From contig CAXXJM010000001.1 in the NCBI GenBank assembly GCA_963666475.2, forward strand, positions 1,674,001-1,738,000: 64,000 nt of DNA, in the 5' to 3' direction. Source of the stretch: JBFHIZ01 sp963666475 (GTDB taxonomy: Bacteria > Bacillota > Clostridia > Lachnospirales > Lachnospiraceae). Of this stretch, positions 1-7,920 are shown piece by piece (position 1 is the stretch's first letter; each line of letters begins with the position of its first letter). A program made the translations under genes and the position numbers. The notes below the pieces were generated by a model, which had not been told where the DNA came from, did no database searches, and saw only the letters and a list, made by a program, of their open reading frames with translations.

Positions 1-157
1 CAAATAAAAGCAAACGAATACGTAATGCTCTTTGATCTTGTTTCGAAAGATCCAACTCGTAATAATCGCCTGTATATCGGTAATAATCTCTGACTTTCCC
101 ATTTTCCAGTTCTTCTATTTCTAAATGATAATCATTTAAATATTTTTTTGAAATCAA
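1..157 (-). CDS. 5' end of an unidentified gene (partial, runs off the left edge)
   Basis: About 52 codons are visible before the window ends. The protein begins MISKKYLNDY and is rich in charged and aromatic residues (Tyr-Arg-Tyr and Asp-Tyr-Tyr patches). I do not recognise the family. I chose the TTG at 155-157 because GGAG lies six bases upstream of it. An in-frame ATG at 167-169 overlaps that GGAG and has no ribosome site of its own. The gene has a good promoter at 284-312 and a terminator-like hairpin in its leader, so its expression is probably controlled by attenuation. Confidence 0.6.
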   Translation of the reverse strand, partial: MISKKYLNDYHLEIEELENGKVRDYYRYTGDYYELDLSKQDQRALRIRLLLF

Positions 158-193
158 AATATGCTCCATTCGTAAATAAAATGAAAAAAAATC

Positions 194-240
194 AAAAAAA
201 GGCTGAGTAAATAAAATATTACCCACGCCGTTATGTGTAA
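194..240 (-). promoter_or_regulatory. Attenuator-like leader: terminator and competing hairpin
   Basis: Read on the minus strand, a GC-containing stem (arms near 229-219 and 210-201, one bulge) is followed by seven T (200-194), as in an intrinsic terminator. It lies between the promoter and the start codon. Bases 226-219 (GTGGGTAA) form part of its 5' arm. They can instead pair with 240-233 (TTACACAT), giving a mutually exclusive hairpin. The ligand or trans factor, if any, is not evident. I do not recognise a known riboswitch class. Confidence 0.55.
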
Positions 241-283
241 TCTAGCAAATACATAGTATGAGCGCAAAGCACACTTTATGGTA

Positions 284-312
284 ATAATAGATATTATTTC
301 AAAAAAAGTCAA
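284..312 (-). promoter_or_regulatory. Promoter for the left-edge gene
   Basis: On the minus strand, TTGACT (312-307) is followed after exactly 17 bases by TATTAT (289-284). This predicts a start near 277 and a leader of about 120 bases. A 9-bp inverted repeat at 325-350 sits just upstream of the -35 element. Confidence 0.65.
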
Positions 313-324
313 GCAAACTTTACA

Positions 325-350
325 AATTTAACGCGTCAGTACGTTAAATT
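325..350. repeat. 9-bp inverted repeat upstream of the left promoter
   Basis: AATTTAACG (325-333) and CGTTAAATT (342-350) are perfect inverted copies eight bases apart, ending about 13 bases upstream of the -35 of the minus-strand promoter. The position suits an activator site. The stretch 170-487 holds no gene, only this repeat, the promoter and leader, and the hairpin at 409-448. Confidence 0.5.
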
Positions 351-408
351 GTAGGCGCATTTCAAAAAGATTTTATTCATTTTTACGCATATTTATAACA
401 ATTATTGT

Positions 409-448
409 ATATATTTACTTCTAACAAGCTCGATAGAAGTAAATATAT
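409..448. repeat. Perfect 15-bp inverted repeat
   Basis: ATATATTTACTTCTA (409-423) and TAGAAGTAAATATAT (434-448) are perfect inverted copies around a 10-base loop. There is no T-run on either side, so this is not a standard terminator. It could be a regulator site, a recombination site or a structured RNA. Nothing in the sequence decides between these. Confidence 0.55.
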
Positions 449-487
449 GAATAATCATTCTTTTTATAAATTTAAAAATTTTTTATC

Positions 488-521
488 AAAAAAAGAGAAC
501 TCAATAAAATTCTCTTTTTTT
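488..521 (-). terminator. Terminator after the histidine phosphatase operon
   Basis: GAGAA (495-499) pairs with TTCTC (510-514), with A- and T-runs on either side. It lies directly after the stop codon at 537 and ends the minus-strand chemotaxis operon. Confidence 0.6.
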
Positions 522-536
522 CTTAGTTTCTTCATA

Positions 537-1073
537 TTAACGTTCAAATTTGACAAGTTCACAGTTCTCAACAGAATATAAAGCAAAATCCTCATTGGTC
601 ATGTCCGAAAAATAAGAAGCCACAATTCTGGCTATTCCATTATGTGCTACGAGTAAATAGGTGTGTTGCGAGTCGCTTGTAATCTCATCAAGAAGGTTAT
701 ATATTCTTTGTGCCATTTCAAACATGGACTCACCACCATCGTAATGATTCAAAAATTCTTTTTTTGCATGTAAAAATTCCTGTCCGTCCCTCGCAGTCGC
801 TTCATATTTCCCAAAGCTCTGCTCCGTGAGACGTTCATCTACATAAGCCGGAACATCAATGGCATCGGAAATATGTCTTGCTGTATCAGCAGCTCGTTCT
901 AAAGGAGAATATAAAATTCGATCAAAATGAATTCCTCGTTCCCGAATCTGTCTTCCAGCTTCTTCTGCCTGCATATGACCTAATTCTGTGAGCTCCACGT
1001 CGGTTGCTCCACATATTTTATTTTCCACATTCCAAATGGTTTGCCCATGTCGTATAAAATAAACTGCGCTCAT
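537..1073 (-). CDS. Histidine phosphatase family protein (phosphoglycerate mutase-like)
   Basis: The 178-residue protein opens with the RHG signature of the histidine phosphatase superfamily (Arg8-His9-Gly10, His9 being the residue that is phosphorylated), and the second catalytic histidine is His144 in VAHNG. The length fits small cytosolic members such as alpha-ribazole phosphatase or broad-specificity phosphatases rather than glycolytic mutase, which is about 230-250 residues. The substrate cannot be read from the sequence. It lies 11 bases after the MCP gene with its own ribosome site (AGAGGA), so it is probably the last gene of the chemotaxis operon, although no chemotaxis role is known for the family. 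Confidence 0.85.
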   Translation of the reverse strand: MSAVYFIRHGQTIWNVENKICGATDVELTELGHMQAEEAGRQIRERGIHFDRILYSPLERAADTARHISDAIDVPAYVDERLTEQSFGKYEATARDGQEFLHAKKEFLNHYDGGESMFEMAQRIYNLLDEITSDSQHTYLLVAHNGIARIVASYFSDMTNEDFALYSVENCELVKFER

Positions 1074-1084
1074 GCATCGTTCCT

Positions 1085-2866
1085 CTATTCGATTATAAAC
1101 TGATTTACACTTCCATCCAATCGATTCGCTGTTTCACCCATTTCTGCTACGACATCGTTTACTTCCTTGGATTTCACCGATACTTCACTTGCTTTCATTG
1201 CTATATTTGTAGTTCCTACTGCACCTTCCTGTGCAGTCATGTTAACATCCTTGATTGCATGTAATACGTTTTCAATCGAAGCTAATAGTTCTTCAGAAGT
1301 CGCACTAAAATCCATAACTAGATCGTTGACATATTCTGCATCAGTTTTATAATGAATCGTCATGTCTTCCATCTGTTGAAAACTTTCGTTGACATCACCC
1401 GACACAAAATCTAGCAATCTCGTCGAATCGTTTGACAAACGAGCCACTGCATCCATAACACTCGCCGTTACTTCTTGAATATGGAATACGGTTTGTTTGG
1501 ATTGTTCGGAAAGATTTTTGATTTCTGTAGCCACGACCGCAAAACCTCTTCCTGCTTCACCGGCTCTTGCTGCTTCTATTGAAGCATTCAAAGATAACAA
1601 GTTGGTTTGGTTTGTGATGCTCATAATCGCTTCAGCAAGTTCACTGATTTCATTGATGATTTTTGCATTTTCAAGAGCTGACGCCAGACTTTCTTGAATC
1701 TCCTCTTGTAGTGCCTTCGTTTGATTTCTTTTCCGAGTGGTATCCTGATTTGTTTGTTCCGCTCGATGGAAAATCTCGCTTGCTTGTACAGCTCCACTTT
1801 CTGCTCTCACCGCAATATTTTTTGCAACCTCCTCAATCTCATGAGACATTGCACTTATCTCTTCTGCAGATGCCGATGTTTCCTGCATGCCTGCTGCCAA
1901 TTCTTCTGTCGTAGCCGATACCTCCTGAATGGATGCATCTAACTCATTAACATGTCCTGTGACGCCAATGACAACATCCGTAATTCGCACCGTTTCATTT
2001 TTAACGTTTTGCAATAACGTTTGTATCTGCTCACGCATATGATGCAGTTCAAGATTCAAAATTCCAAAATCATCTTTACTTGCTTCCATTTTTGAGTCTG
2101 GAGTTTCTGTAAGATTTCCGGATGCCATAATGCGAATACTTTCGGAAATTTTCCGAATTGAACGTACAATCCCAATCGAAATAACAGCGGCTGATGCAAT
2201 AATTAAAACCAACAAAACTGCATTAATTCCAATGTACTGAAGTATGGTTGTCTGAATAAACCCTTCCGTCTCATTTTGAATAGTAGAAACCGTATCATCA
2301 ATATAATCAATATAATTTCCCGTTCCAATGACCCATTCCCAAGGAGCAAAAGCAACACTATAGGATCGTTTCGGAGATGCTTCTGTTTCTCCTGGCTTTG
2401 GAAACATATAATCTGTATACCCTCCACCATTTTTACCAGCTTCAATTATTTTTTGAATTAACGGAAAACCATTCGCATCTACGGTATCTAATCGATTGGT
2501 CCCTTCGGTGTCTCTTCCTAAGAATACAACATTGGTTCCATCATATGTATCAATCCAAAAATACCCATCTACACCATAACTCATTTCACGAACCAAATCT
2601 GCCGCAATATCCTTAGCTTCTTCTTCTGTATAATTTCCATCCTGATATTCCCTGTAAACATTTTCAACCGTTGAATAGGCGATCTGAATTTCATTCTTCA
2701 AAGTCTCATCATAACTAAAACGAATCGAAGAATCCATTCTTCCCAGAAAATCAGAATTAATTACACCAAAACTATAGACTGCGAAAAATGTAGCACCTAG
2801 AAGAACTGCCACCACCTCAACAACAAGTAATATCATCTTCGTTCTTACTTTCATGTTGTTTAACAT
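1085..2866 (-). CDS. Methyl-accepting chemotaxis protein with single Cache sensor
   Basis: This is a transmembrane chemoreceptor. A first membrane helix near residues 11-34 is followed by an extracellular sCache-type domain (about 40-190, with the FWIDTYDG and WVIGTGNYID segments typical of sCache_2), a second helix near 205-235, a HAMP linker, and a long coiled-coil signalling domain with the conserved hairpin-tip segment LLSLNASIEAARAGE. Start chosen at the ATG at 2866, 11 bases after AAAGGA; an ATG four codons upstream abuts that ribosome site. It should signal through CheW/CheA, which are not in the window. The neighbouring CheX proteins support a chemotaxis operon. The ligand is unknown; sCache domains often bind small carboxylates. 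Confidence 0.93.
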   Translation of the reverse strand: MLNNMKVRTKMILLVVEVVAVLLGATFFAVYSFGVINSDFLGRMDSSIRFSYDETLKNEIQIAYSTVENVYREYQDGNYTEEEAKDIAADLVREMSYGVDGYFWIDTYDGTNVVFLGRDTEGTNRLDTVDANGFPLIQKIIEAGKNGGGYTDYMFPKPGETEASPKRSYSVAFAPWEWVIGTGNYIDYIDDTVSTIQNETEGFIQTTILQYIGINAVLLVLIIASAAVISIGIVRSIRKISESIRIMASGNLTETPDSKMEASKDDFGILNLELHHMREQIQTLLQNVKNETVRITDVVIGVTGHVNELDASIQEVSATTEELAAGMQETSASAEEISAMSHEIEEVAKNIAVRAESGAVQASEIFHRAEQTNQDTTRKRNQTKALQEEIQESLASALENAKIINEISELAEAIMSITNQTNLLSLNASIEAARAGEAGRGFAVVATEIKNLSEQSKQTVFHIQEVTASVMDAVARLSNDSTRLLDFVSGDVNESFQQMEDMTIHYKTDAEYVNDLVMDFSATSEELLASIENVLHAIKDVNMTAQEGAVGTTNIAMKASEVSVKSKEVNDVVAEMGETANRLDGSVNQFIIE

Positions 2867-2892
2867 AAAAACACACATCCTTTCAGTTTGGA

Positions 2893-3354
2893 TTATTCCT
2901 CAAAAGCAATGCTAATATCGATTGGTATCTCATCTGCCAGCATTTCTATGCATAGCACTTGTTTTGAACTCATTTTTGCTGTAATTGAATCGCCATGCAA
3001 TAGAGTTGGTGTAGAAATATCAACAAACACACCCTGACCCGAAAAAATAGTAGCGGCATTTGCGGTCAGCATATTTGTCAACTCACTAAGTGCACTCTCT
3101 GCCATGCCTTCCAAGGTATCAACCGGCATTCCCATCATCATTTTTGAAGCAATCTTCTTTGCATTATCCATTTTCATGGAATATACCACATTTCCTTTTA
3201 TATCACCTACAACACCAACAATAACCAACACACCCGACTCAACCAGATGCTGTGGTTTTGCACTAAGTTTTCCTTTTTTTGCTTCTGCAAACCCCAGTTG
3301 CGGGATTACAGACATAAAAGACTCCATAAACGGGGTAACCATTTTTACATCCAT
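2893..3354 (-). CDS. cheX: CheX-type CheY-P phosphatase
   Basis: This single-domain protein of about 153 residues matches the CheC/CheX/FliY phosphatase fold. The active-site pattern Glu-x2-Asn appears in the helix SALSELTNMLTANAATIF, which also carries the usual small residues after the Asn. CheX dephosphorylates CheY-P during adaptation. I placed the start at the ATG at 3354, seven bases after AGAGGTG; a GTG three codons earlier lies inside that ribosome site. The gene begins one base after the stop codon of the receiver-CheX gene, so the two are translationally coupled. Confidence 0.85.
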   Translation of the reverse strand: MDVKMVTPFMESFMSVIPQLGFAEAKKGKLSAKPQHLVESGVLVIVGVVGDIKGNVVYSMKMDNAKKIASKMMMGMPVDTLEGMAESALSELTNMLTANAATIFSGQGVFVDISTPTLLHGDSITAKMSSKQVLCIEMLADEIPIDISIAFEE

Positions 3355-3355
3355 T

Positions 3356-4207
3356 CTATTCACCTCTCATAAATCCGACGTTTAATAATACATTTCCGAA
3401 TTGTGATTCTCCATATGCAAAATGCTCTGCAAACTCTGGAATCACAATACTGATATCCTCCCCATATATAACGGATGGCGGTGCAACTCGAAGCCCCAAA
3501 GAACTTCTACGCCGATTTAAGAGAGAACATGCATTTCCAGCTACAATATTGCAGTATTCGCTGATTGCATCGGTCATTTCATCTCTGCTTTCCGGTTTTT
3601 TCCCCAATAATATCGTTACTACATTTTCTGCTGTCTGTTCTGACACATCCAGCAAAAGTCTACCGGTATATCTCCCTATAATTCCGATTAAAATCGTAAT
3701 ACCCATAGAAGGTAATTCATGGTCTGTAATTGCTATATTCCGAAACTCAATTCGCACATCGGTTCTTTTTTGTAATCCGATTTGCAGTGCTTCTTCAAAA
3801 GCACCGATTGCTTCCCGCTCCAAAAATCGATACAACGATTCATCACTTGATAATCGTTCCATCGCTTTTTCAAATTCAAACTCATCAATTGGTTTTTGAA
3901 TATATTCATCTGCTCCTGCCTTTTTGGACTCTGCTACGATTTCATTATCTTTCATGGCACTAATTACGATAATCTTTGCATCTTTGTGAATTGATTTCAC
4001 TAGTTTAATGCATTCAATTCCAGTCGTGCCTGGAAGCGACATATCCATCGTCACAAATTCTGGCATTTTTTCAGTAATCTCATCTTTTACTTCTTCATAG
4101 TTTCCTGCGGAACCAACAACTTCATATCCAAACGACTGTAACATCTGTTTGATCAGCGCTACTGAAAAAGATGAATCATCAACAATTACAACTCTTGCTT
4201 TTCCCAT
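3356..4207 (-). CDS. Response regulator: receiver domain fused to a CheX-like domain
   Basis: Residues 1-120 form a CheY-like receiver with the acidic pair Asp10-Asp11, phosphoacceptor Asp55, Ser83 and Lys105. Residues 130-283 are CheX-like, with AISEYCNIVAGNACSLLN giving the Glu-x2-Asn active-site pattern. A receiver joined to its own class of phosphatase could act as a phosphate sink or as a phosphatase switched by phosphorylation; this is inference. It is the first gene of the operon with cheX, the MCP gene and the histidine phosphatase gene, and has a GGAGGAATT ribosome site. The 160 bases upstream show no clear regulatory element for it. Confidence 0.88.
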   Translation of the reverse strand: MGKARVVIVDDSSFSVALIKQMLQSFGYEVVGSAGNYEEVKDEITEKMPEFVTMDMSLPGTTGIECIKLVKSIHKDAKIIVISAMKDNEIVAESKKAGADEYIQKPIDEFEFEKAMERLSSDESLYRFLEREAIGAFEEALQIGLQKRTDVRIEFRNIAITDHELPSMGITILIGIIGRYTGRLLLDVSEQTAENVVTILLGKKPESRDEMTDAISEYCNIVAGNACSLLNRRRSSLGLRVAPPSVIYGEDISIVIPEFAEHFAYGESQFGNVLLNVGFMRGE

Positions 4208-4372
4208 TAAACAATTCCTCCGTGTACATAATCACATGGTTCTACCCTAATATTATCCTATTGATTTGCATATAGACTCTAGTTGTAACTTCTTTTTAGT
4301 TATTATACACGATTTTGCATACATTTCCTATTATTTCATCAAATATTTAATAAACTTTTATGAAATGATATG

Positions 4373-4401
4373 TTGACAAGGAAGCCTTCCACTAGTAAGA
4401 T
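4373..4401 (+). promoter_or_regulatory. leuS leader promoter
   Basis: A perfect TTGACA (4373-4378) is followed after 17 bases by TAAGAT (4396-4401), placing transcription start just ahead of the T-box leader. Confidence 0.6.
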
Positions 4402-4419
4402 ACTGTTTATATATAAAAT

Positions 4420-4672
4420 ATGTAAAGCTATGAAGAGAACTAGTAAGAGAATCCTCTTTTTTCAGAGAGCAGCTGGTCGGTGAAAAGCTGCAAAGAAATC
4501 TCCCAACTCATCTCGGAGTTCCTGTTTCGAAGTGCAAGTAGCATGCGTAGTGACAGGCGGAAATCCCGTTATCGATATTTAAGCGCACACTTTCTAAGTG
4601 TGAATTAGAGTGGTACCGCGGATGCAACCTTTTCGTCTCTAGATATATGAGAACGAAGGTTGTATTTTTTTT
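4420..4672 (+). promoter_or_regulatory. T-box leader of leuS (Leu specifier)
   Basis: The T-box core AGAGTGGTACCGCGG occurs at about 4607-4621, preceded by a stem I region containing an AGTAAGAGA element. The probable specifier triplet is CTC (Leu) at 4507-4509, in the context AACTCA. The terminator arms AACCTTTTCGTCTC and GAGAACGAAGGTTG are followed by a T-run (to 4672). Uncharged tRNA-Leu should stabilise the antiterminator and allow leuS expression. The exact specifier assignment rests on position only. Confidence 0.93.
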
Positions 4673-4690
4673 ATGAAAGGAAAAATCAAA

Positions 4691-7102
4691 ATGACAGCAC
4701 CTTATAACCACAGAGAAGTAGAACAAAAATGGCAAAAGATCTGGGATGACCACCAGGCCTTCAAAACATCTACAGACTATTCCAGACCAAAATACTACGC
4801 ACTTGTCGAGTTTCCATATCCATCTGGACAAGGTCTTCACGTTGGTCATCCAAGACCATATACTGCACTCGATATTGTTGCCAGAAAAAGAAGAATGCAG
4901 GGTTACAATGTACTCTATCCAATGGGTTGGGATGCATTCGGTCTGCCAACGGAAAACTATGCCATTAAAAATCACATTCACCCAAGCATCGTGACTAAGA
5001 ACAATGTTGCTAAATTCAAAAGTCAGTTGCATTCTCTTGGGTATTCCTTTGACTGGGACAGAGAAATAAACACTACTGACCCAAATTATTACAAATGGAC
5101 ACAATGGATCTTCTTAAAACTGTTCAATGAGGGGCTAGCTTATAAATCTGAAATGCCAATCAATTGGTGTACTTCTTGTAAAGTCGGTCTGGCAAATGAA
5201 GAAGTTGTGAATGGCGTTTGCGAACGTTGTGGTTCCGAAGTCGTTCAAAAAGTAAAAAGTCAATGGATGCTAAAAATCACAGCATACGCAGATAAACTGT
5301 TAGAAGGTCTAAACGATGTAGATTACGTTGAACGTGTCAAAGTCTCACAAAAAAACTGGATCGGGAAATCAAAAGGAGCCGAAGTTGATTTTCATTTAAA
5401 AGGAAAAAAAGAAAAACTGACGGTATATACCACACGCCCTGATACTTTATTCGGTGCGACCTATATGGTTATGAGTCCTGAACACCCATACATTGATCAG
5501 TTTAAAGATGAAATTTCAAACTATGATGACCTGATAAAATATCGTGAAGCTGCTGCAAAAAAATCAGATTTTGAACGAACAGAACTTGCAAAAGATAAAA
5601 CTGGCGTGCAAATTCAAGGCATCTCTGCAATCAACCCAGTAAACAATAAAGAAATTCCAATCTGGATTTCTGATTATGTCCTCATGTCATACGGAACAGG
5701 TGCCATCATGGCTGTTCCAGCACACGATGACAGGGATTGGGAATTTGCCAAAAAATTCAACCTCCCAATCATTGAAGTTGTGGCAGGAAGTCCAGTCAAT
5801 GTACAAGATCAAGTATTTACAGATGTTGCCACTGGCACTTTAGTAAATTCTGATTTTCTAAATGGTCTTTCGGTAGCTGATGCAAAGAAAAGGATTATTG
5901 AATTTTTAACCGAGAAAGAGATTGGTCACGAACAAACAAACTTTAAGCTCAGAGACTGGGTATTCTCAAGACAGCGTTATTGGGGCGAACCGATTCCAAT
6001 TGTCCACTGTGACAAGTGTGGATTTGTTCCACTCGATGCCTCTGAATTACCATTAATGCTCCCTGAAGTGGAAAGCTATGAACCAACAGAATCCGGAGAG
6101 TCCCCACTTGCAGCAATGACTGAATGGGTAAACACAACCTGTCCTCACTGTGGTGGTCCTGCAAAAAGGGAAACAGACACGATGCCTCAATGGGCTGGCT
6201 CTTCCTGGTATTTCTTACGCTATACAGATCCTGACAACGAAGAGGCAATTGCTAGCAAAGAAGCATTAGAATATTGGATGCCAGTAGATTGGTACAACGG
6301 CGGAATGGAACATACGACACTTCACTTGCTATACTCACGTTTCTGGCACAAATTCTTGTACGACCAAAAGGATGTCCCTTGTCCAGAACCATACAAAAAA
6401 AGAACTTCGCATGGTATGATTCTCGGTTCAAACGGTGAAAAAATGTCAAAATCCAGAGGCAATGTAGTAAACCCTGATGAAATCGTACAGGACTTTGGTG
6501 CCGACACATTACGTACCTATGAAATGTTCATCGGTGCATTTGATTTAAGCGCTTCTTGGTCTGAAGACGGAGTGAAAGGATGTCGTAGATTCTTAGATCG
6601 TGTGTGGAAATTACAAGATTACCTCACGGATGATACGAACTATTCTTCGGAATTAGAGACACTAGTGCATCAGACCATAAAAAAAGTAGATGGTGACTTT
6701 GAGAATTTAAAATACAATACCGCAATTGCGGCAATGATGTCTTTAATTAACGAGTTTTATCATATGAAACGTGTAACAAGAAAAGAGTATCACACATTGC
6801 TAAAATTATTAAATCCAGTAGCACCTCATATTACTGAAGAATTATGGGAAGTCACTGGTGGTGAAGGTACAATTTATGAATCCACTTGGCCAGAATACAA
6901 CGAAGAAAAAACCGTGGAGTCTATCATTGAAATAGCAATCCAAGTGAACGGAAAAGTAAAATCCACACTTGCAATTTCCAAAGATGAAGAAAAAGAAACG
7001 GTTCTTGCAAAAGCAAAAGAGGAGATCGCCGACAAAATAGAAGGCAATATCATCAAAGAAATTTATATTCCTGGAAGAATTGTTAATCTTGTAGTAAAGT
7101 AA
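4691..7102 (+). CDS. leuS: Leucyl-tRNA synthetase
   Basis: This is the cytosolic class I synthetase that charges tRNA-Leu. The 803-residue length is usual for bacterial LeuRS. The HIGH motif is HVGH (residues 50-53), the KMSKS motif is exact (584-588), and zinc-binding CxxC pairs (SCKVG...CERCG and CDKCG...CPHCG) flank the editing domain, which has its TRPDT segment (TTRPDTLFGA). I chose ATG 4691 over the ATG at 4673 because AAAGGA lies nine bases upstream and 4673 is inside the terminator T-run. It is a single-gene unit controlled by the T-box and closed by a terminator at 7121. Confidence 0.98.
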   Translation: MTAPYNHREVEQKWQKIWDDHQAFKTSTDYSRPKYYALVEFPYPSGQGLHVGHPRPYTALDIVARKRRMQGYNVLYPMGWDAFGLPTENYAIKNHIHPSIVTKNNVAKFKSQLHSLGYSFDWDREINTTDPNYYKWTQWIFLKLFNEGLAYKSEMPINWCTSCKVGLANEEVVNGVCERCGSEVVQKVKSQWMLKITAYADKLLEGLNDVDYVERVKVSQKNWIGKSKGAEVDFHLKGKKEKLTVYTTRPDTLFGATYMVMSPEHPYIDQFKDEISNYDDLIKYREAAAKKSDFERTELAKDKTGVQIQGISAINPVNNKEIPIWISDYVLMSYGTGAIMAVPAHDDRDWEFAKKFNLPIIEVVAGSPVNVQDQVFTDVATGTLVNSDFLNGLSVADAKKRIIEFLTEKEIGHEQTNFKLRDWVFSRQRYWGEPIPIVHCDKCGFVPLDASELPLMLPEVESYEPTESGESPLAAMTEWVNTTCPHCGGPAKRETDTMPQWAGSSWYFLRYTDPDNEEAIASKEALEYWMPVDWYNGGMEHTTLHLLYSRFWHKFLYDQKDVPCPEPYKKRTSHGMILGSNGEKMSKSRGNVVNPDEIVQDFGADTLRTYEMFIGAFDLSASWSEDGVKGCRRFLDRVWKLQDYLTDDTNYSSELETLVHQTIKKVDGDFENLKYNTAIAAMMSLINEFYHMKRVTRKEYHTLLKLLNPVAPHITEELWEVTGGEGTIYESTWPEYNEEKTVESIIEIAIQVNGKVKSTLAISKDEEKETVLAKAKEEIADKIEGNIIKEIYIPGRIVNLVVK

Positions 7103-7120
7103 TCCATAAATCTTTCATAG

Positions 7121-7165
7121 AAAAGATGTAGTGCATGCACCATTGCCCTACATCTTTTTATTTTT
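7121..7165 (+). terminator. leuS terminator
   Basis: AAGATGTAG and CTACATCTT form a 9-bp stem around a 16-base loop, followed by TTTATTTTT. Confidence 0.85.
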
Positions 7166-7263
7166 ACTTTTTAATTGTATGAACAATATTGCATTTCATT
7201 TTATATAATTGTATAATTCGAATAAACATAAAAATAAATCTGCAAATATACAAAGGAGAATCC

Positions 7264-7920
7264 ATGAAAAAGGAATACGATGAATTCATACACTTATTAG
7301 ACAACGAAAACAAAGAAGGAGCATTAAATTTCATCATGAAGCTGATACAAGAAGATCAAATAGATATCATTGAAATCTACGAACAATTTCTTGCACCTTC
7401 ACTCAATACATTTATATGTAAAACAGAAGATCATAACGTATGTATATGGAAAGAGCATATTAGAACAGCCATCGTTCGTACAATCGTCGAAAGCTGTTAC
7501 CCATATGTAATTCAAAAACAGAAAAGCATAGGAATGCAACACGGAAAAACAGTACTCGTTTTATGCCCGCCTGAAGAGTATCACGATTTAGGTGCGCGTA
7601 TGACTTCTGATTTTTTTACCATTGCTGGTTTTCATTCCATTTTTATCGGCGGCAATACGCCATTTCAAGATTTTGTCAGCGCAATCGACGCTCTTCATCC
7701 GGATATGATTGCAATTAGTGTAAGTAATTTTTTCAATCTTGTCGTTACAAAAAAAATAATCTCTGACTTAAAGGCAAACAACACATCTGCTCTTCCCATT
7801 GTTGTTGGCGGAAACGCATTTTCAAATCACCGTGAAAATGTAAATGCAGTAGGAGCAGACTTTTTTGCCTCTTCCTTTCAGGATATTCTAGCACTTGCAA
7901 AGGAGGGGATACGATTATGA
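7264..7920 (+). CDS. Cobalamin-binding sensor protein (B12-binding domains, no DNA-binding domain)
   Basis: The 218-residue protein has a helical bundle of the B12-binding_2 type (about 1-90) followed by a Rossmann-like B12-binding domain (about 95-215). The cobalt-ligating loop reads Glu-Tyr-His-Asp-Leu-Gly, the ExHxxG form seen in regulatory B12 proteins. The upstream Glu-His pair in WKEH resembles the EH motif of CarH-type light/cobalamin sensors. SVSNFF and VVGGNAF match the later binding loops. No HTH or methyltransferase domain is present. The start at 7264 follows AAAGGAG by five bases. Its stop overlaps the permease start by four bases (ATGA), so the sensor and an ABC exporter are translationally coupled. 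The function of the pairing is unknown. Confidence 0.85.
   Translation: MKKEYDEFIHLLDNENKEGALNFIMKLIQEDQIDIIEIYEQFLAPSLNTFICKTEDHNVCIWKEHIRTAIVRTIVESCYPYVIQKQKSIGMQHGKTVLVLCPPEEYHDLGARMTSDFFTIAGFHSIFIGGNTPFQDFVSAIDALHPDMIAISVSNFFNLVVTKKIISDLKANNTSALPIVVGGNAFSNHRENVNAVGADFFASSFQDILALAKEGIRL

Noticed and set aside
4508..5104. Long minus-strand open frame across the T-box and the start of leuS
   Set aside because: It covers the T-box core and the HIGH region antisense, has no ribosome site and shows no family features.
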